Source of the DNA: Syntrophomonadaceae bacterium
GTDB lineage: Bacteria > Bacillota > Dethiobacteria > DTU022
Direction of reading: 5' to 3'
Length of the DNA: 6,545 nt
NCBI GenBank assembly: GCA_003558195.1
Contig: PWMM01000031.1
Span: 1 to 6,545, forward strand
Positions 4,461-6,545 of this stretch are shown piece by piece (the stretch's first letter is position 1; every line of letters begins with the position of its first letter). Both the position numbers and the translations under genes were made by a program. Below the pieces are notes generated by a model, which did not search any database, had not been told where the DNA came from, and saw only the letters and a list, made by a program, of their open reading frames with translations.

Positions 4461-5702
4461 TTAATTAAGGGCTGTTAAGAGCGGTTTTCCCTGTGCAATG
4501 GTTAGCAATACTTCAAAAGATTTGTTAATAATTGTAATATCTGCTTTTTTACCTCTTTCTAGAGACCCGGTATAGTTGCTGATACCAAGGAGGCGGGCCG
4601 GGTTAATAGTAGCAGCGGGTAAGATTCTCTCTAAACTTAAGCCCGACATATTGAAAGCGCCGGCCAGGGCCCGGTTCATGGTCAGGATGCTGCCGGCCAG
4701 GGTGCCGTCCTCTAAGAAAGCTTTACCGCCCTGGCTGATAATTTTTTTATCACCGAGCTGGCAAATTTGATCAGGCAGGCCACATACAGCCAGGGCATCT
4801 GTAACCAGGATTACTTTTGCAGGCGGTTTAACCTGGAAAAGCAACTTAACTGCGGCCCGGTGAGTGTGGACACCATCGGCGATGATTTCTGTACTGAGAT
4901 TATCCAGGGTTAGAGCGGCGCCAAGTATTCCTGGTGAGCGGTGATGGAACCGGCGCATGGCAGAGAAGGTATGGACGACGTGTTTGAGACCATAGCTTAT
5001 AGCTTCTTCTGTTTTTTCAAAAGTAGCGCCGCTGTGTCCGGCTGCTGCAATAATGCCGTTGTCAGTAAGGCGGGTAATAGCTGCAAGGGCATGAGGCAGC
5101 TCCGGGGATAATGTAACCATGTTAAGGATATCACCCATGGAAGAGATAATGTCCTCAATTATAGCTGGAGCGGGGTTTTTCAGGTATGCTTCTATGTGAG
5201 CCCCCTTGTAACGGGGATTTAAAAAAGGTCCTTCAATGTGAACACCGCTCAGGCAGGGTCCATCTAATTTTAAGCGAGCCTTCCTGATCCTTGTAACGGC
5301 TTTCTTGATCTGTTCTAGAGGAGCTGACACCAGGGTTGGAAGGAGGGTAGTGGTCCCACCGTGAGAGGCATGGTAATTTATTGCTTGCACTATTTCTTCG
5401 GTACTGGCAACAGTAAAGTCGAATCCCTTTGCGCCATGCAGGTGTAAATCAACCAGCCCGGGGATAATCAGGGCGTCATGGCAGTTAAGTTTTTTTATGC
5501 TTTCCCCGGTAAAAGCCTCTGGAATATTGCCCCTGAAAACCTGTTCAATTATAGTTCCGTTTACAATTAGTCCACCGTAAAACTTTTCCCAGGGAGTATA
5601 AACGATACCGTTGTAAAGTGCATAGCGGCCAGAAACATTACTTTTAGTTATGATTGCTGCTTCTTCCGCCAGGGTTTTTCCGGTCCTGGTTTCATGGTGC
5701 AA
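4461..5702 (-). CDS. nagA: N-acetylglucosamine-6-phosphate deacetylase
   Basis: This 413-residue amidohydrolase-superfamily enzyme removes acetate from GlcNAc-6-phosphate, giving glucosamine-6-phosphate for cell-wall precursor synthesis or glycolysis. Visible motifs are PGLVDLHLHG (81-90, metal-site H87 and H89), HIEGPF (155-160, metal ligand E157), GHS (222-224, H223), HTFSAM (244-249, H244), ADGVHTH (275-281), and VTDALAVCGLPD (300-311), which carries the catalytic D302. The C-terminus has the usual ATINPARLLG and KGKxADI-type end (GKKADIT, 384-390). HTFSAM replaces the more common HLFNAM, changing the Asn that contacts substrate in studied NagA proteins to Ser. About 25 extra residues precede the usual N-terminal strand. 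The start is TTG 5702, supported by AAGGAG 10 nt upstream; the nearby ATG is in another frame. It starts 52 nt after the acetyltransferase stop and is probably co-transcribed with it. No nagB or PTS gene is in view. Confidence 0.94.
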   Translation of the reverse strand: MHHETRTGKTLAEEAAIITKSNVSGRYALYNGIVYTPWEKFYGGLIVNGTIIEQVFRGNIPEAFTGESIKKLNCHDALIIPGLVDLHLHGAKGFDFTVASTEEIVQAINYHASHGGTTTLLPTLVSAPLEQIKKAVTRIRKARLKLDGPCLSGVHIEGPFLNPRYKGAHIEAYLKNPAPAIIEDIISSMGDILNMVTLSPELPHALAAITRLTDNGIIAAAGHSGATFEKTEEAISYGLKHVVHTFSAMRRFHHRSPGILGAALTLDNLSTEIIADGVHTHRAAVKLLFQVKPPAKVILVTDALAVCGLPDQICQLGDKKIISQGGKAFLEDGTLAGSILTMNRALAGAFNMSGLSLERILPAATINPARLLGISNYTGSLERGKKADITIINKSFEVLLTIAQGKPLLTALN

Positions 5703-5712
5703 TCTGGATCAA

Positions 5713-5718
5713 CTCCTT
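5713..5718 (-). promoter_or_regulatory. Ribosome binding site selecting the TTG start of nagA
   Basis: The minus-strand AAGGAG stands 10 nt before TTG 5702. The nearby ATG is out of frame, so this site supports the rare TTG start and the N-terminal extension of NagA. Confidence 0.6.
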
Positions 5719-5754
5719 AATTAGCTATAAAATCCCTTGCCAATGAAGTTGCCC

Positions 5755-6408
5755 TTAAACGGGCCCCTGGGAATCCTGGGCCTGGTTCCATTTAAACATA
5801 TGGTAGGCGGTCAGGGATCTTGTCGGCACCTGATTAATGATTTTGTAATTAAAGTGTTCATAAATAGCCCTGTTTTTCTCATCACCTGTGAAAAGGTAAA
5901 TCCCGGTAGCGGTTTTATCTTCAACTGAAAGCTGGCTTGCCTTTTCAAGCATGATCCGGGCCAGCCCCTGGCCCTGGCAGGCTGGGTCTACGGCTAAACC
6001 TTCAAGAACATAGTGAGGGGTTGGAAGATTGTCCGGTGGTTTTACAGCCGGGGCAAGATGAAAAACTCTGAAATAGTTTGACAGCAACCTGGCGAAAACG
6101 GGCAGCATGGGGAGGATCCGGGTCAGCTTAATTGAAAGGGGCGCTTTTATATGAGGTGATTTTAAAATAAAAAGCCCGGCAATTTTGTTTTTGTCCCGGG
6201 TTATAAAGATGGGGTGGCCGATCTCAAGGTAAAGAGCAAATTTATACTTAACGGCCTGTAAGTAGAGATTATAGTCTTTTTGCTTTTCCAGATCCAGCAG
6301 GGCCCTTGTAAAAGCTTCAGTTTTAAAGGATTCTAAAAAAACTTTTACAGCCTGATCGATGTCGTCTTTCTTTAGATAATCCAGTTTGTAGTGCTTTAAG
6401 TTTACCAT
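5755..6408 (-). CDS. GNAT-family N-acetyltransferase
   Basis: This 217-residue protein ends in a GCN5-related acetyltransferase fold. Residues 133-158 (YVLEGLAVDPACQGQGLARI and onward) contain motif A, strand 4 followed by the acetyl-CoA pyrophosphate loop QGQGLA (145-150, matching QxxGxA). YLFTGDEKNRAIYEHFNYK (171-189) is motif B with the typical N-R-A-I-Y helix and F-Y strand. The first 65 residues form the helical substrate-side part. A hydrophobic or basic stretch (LTRILPMLPVFARLLSNYF, 95-113) may pack as an extra helix. The acceptor substrate cannot be told. In-frame TAA codons lie just upstream, so ATG 6408 is the earliest possible start. The only strong SD, GAGGAG, is 18 nt away, an unusually long spacing. 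The gene precedes nagA by 52 nt; an amino-sugar link is possible from context only. Confidence 0.9.
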   Translation of the reverse strand: MVNLKHYKLDYLKKDDIDQAVKVFLESFKTEAFTRALLDLEKQKDYNLYLQAVKYKFALYLEIGHPIFITRDKNKIAGLFILKSPHIKAPLSIKLTRILPMLPVFARLLSNYFRVFHLAPAVKPPDNLPTPHYVLEGLAVDPACQGQGLARIMLEKASQLSVEDKTATGIYLFTGDEKNRAIYEHFNYKIINQVPTRSLTAYHMFKWNQAQDSQGPV

Positions 6409-6426
6409 AACTTAGTTTTAATTATT

Positions 6427-6432
6427 CTCCTC
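6427..6432 (-). promoter_or_regulatory. Distant Shine-Dalgarno of the GNAT gene
   Basis: The minus-strand GAGGAG lies 18 nt before ATG 6408, longer than the usual 5-10 nt. In-frame TAA codons in the interval exclude a longer protein. Translation may be weak, or another element may bring the site closer. Confidence 0.4.
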
Positions 6433-6457
6433 AGATATATTTTGTTTAAACGTAATG

Positions 6458-6466
6458 ATTATATCA
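6458..6466 (-). promoter_or_regulatory. Extended -10 promoter for GNAT-nagA (proximal)
   Basis: The minus strand reads TGATATAAT, a perfect extended -10. The predicted start of transcription is near 6451, about 43 nt before the GNAT ATG. The -35 at 17 nt is weak (TTTCAG), as is tolerated with extended -10 sites. Confidence 0.5.
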
Positions 6467-6507
6467 TTTGGAGATAAAGCCTGAAACAATGCCTTTTTTA
6501 TAAGATT

Positions 6508-6516
6508 ATTATAACA
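6508..6516 (-). promoter_or_regulatory. Second extended -10 promoter candidate for GNAT-nagA (distal)
   Basis: The minus strand reads TGTTATAAT, again a perfect extended -10, 50 nt upstream of the proximal site. A TTGCCA (6528-6533) lies only 14 nt before it, a spacing too short to be a good -35. It may be a tandem promoter or A/T-rich coincidence. Confidence 0.35.
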
Positions 6517-6545
6517 TTAATCTTTTATGGCAAGTTAGGACAGAT

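Noticed and set aside
4439..4466. GCCC/GGGC followed by TTTTAATT as a plus-strand terminator of the pseudogene
   Set aside because: Only a 4-bp stem with a 12-nt loop, and it overlaps the end of nagA; too weak to annotate.

Overview
The window looks like chromosomal DNA from a low-to-mid GC Gram-positive anaerobe of the Clostridia (Peptococcaceae or Syntrophomonadaceae type). This is inferred from gene content, GGAGG- and GGTGAT-like ribosome binding sites, several TGnTATAAT extended -10 boxes, and the style of the PAS-GGDEF-HD-GYP protein. No phage, IS, tRNA, rRNA or CRISPR signal was seen.

Layout: on the minus strand, about 2726 down to 1, there is a promoter, a long leader containing several stem-loops, a small GlsB/YeaQ-type membrane protein, an RlmD/RlmCD-type 23S rRNA uracil-5 methyltransferase, and the first 229 codons of a flavocytochrome-c/fumarate-reductase-type FAD protein that runs off the left edge. 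About 2727-3062 carries no recognisable gene. From about 3063 to 4335 on the plus strand lies a decayed signalling gene. Its recognisable remnants are PAS, GGDEF and HD-GYP, so it once belonged to cyclic-di-GMP turnover. It is broken by an internal deletion, frame changes and an in-frame TAG, and several HD-GYP residues are altered. On the minus strand, 6516 down to 4397, there are extended -10 promoter candidates, a GNAT acetyltransferase, the N-acetylglucosamine-6-phosphate deacetylase NagA, and a candidate terminator.

The intact genes are housekeeping or metabolic: rRNA modification, amino-sugar recycling, an acetyltransferase and a flavin oxidoreductase. The most unusual local structure is inside the broken GGDEF gene. 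There the frame break coincides exactly with an A_AAA_AAG heptamer, followed at once by a perfect 9-bp stem-loop and preceded by an SD-like GGTGAT. These are the three parts of a dnaX-type -1 frameshift cassette, and a -1 slip would rejoin the two GGDEF halves. The other lesions make plain pseudogene decay the default reading. The second notable item is the roughly 280-nt leader of the glsB-like/rlmD operon, which holds six short inverted repeats.
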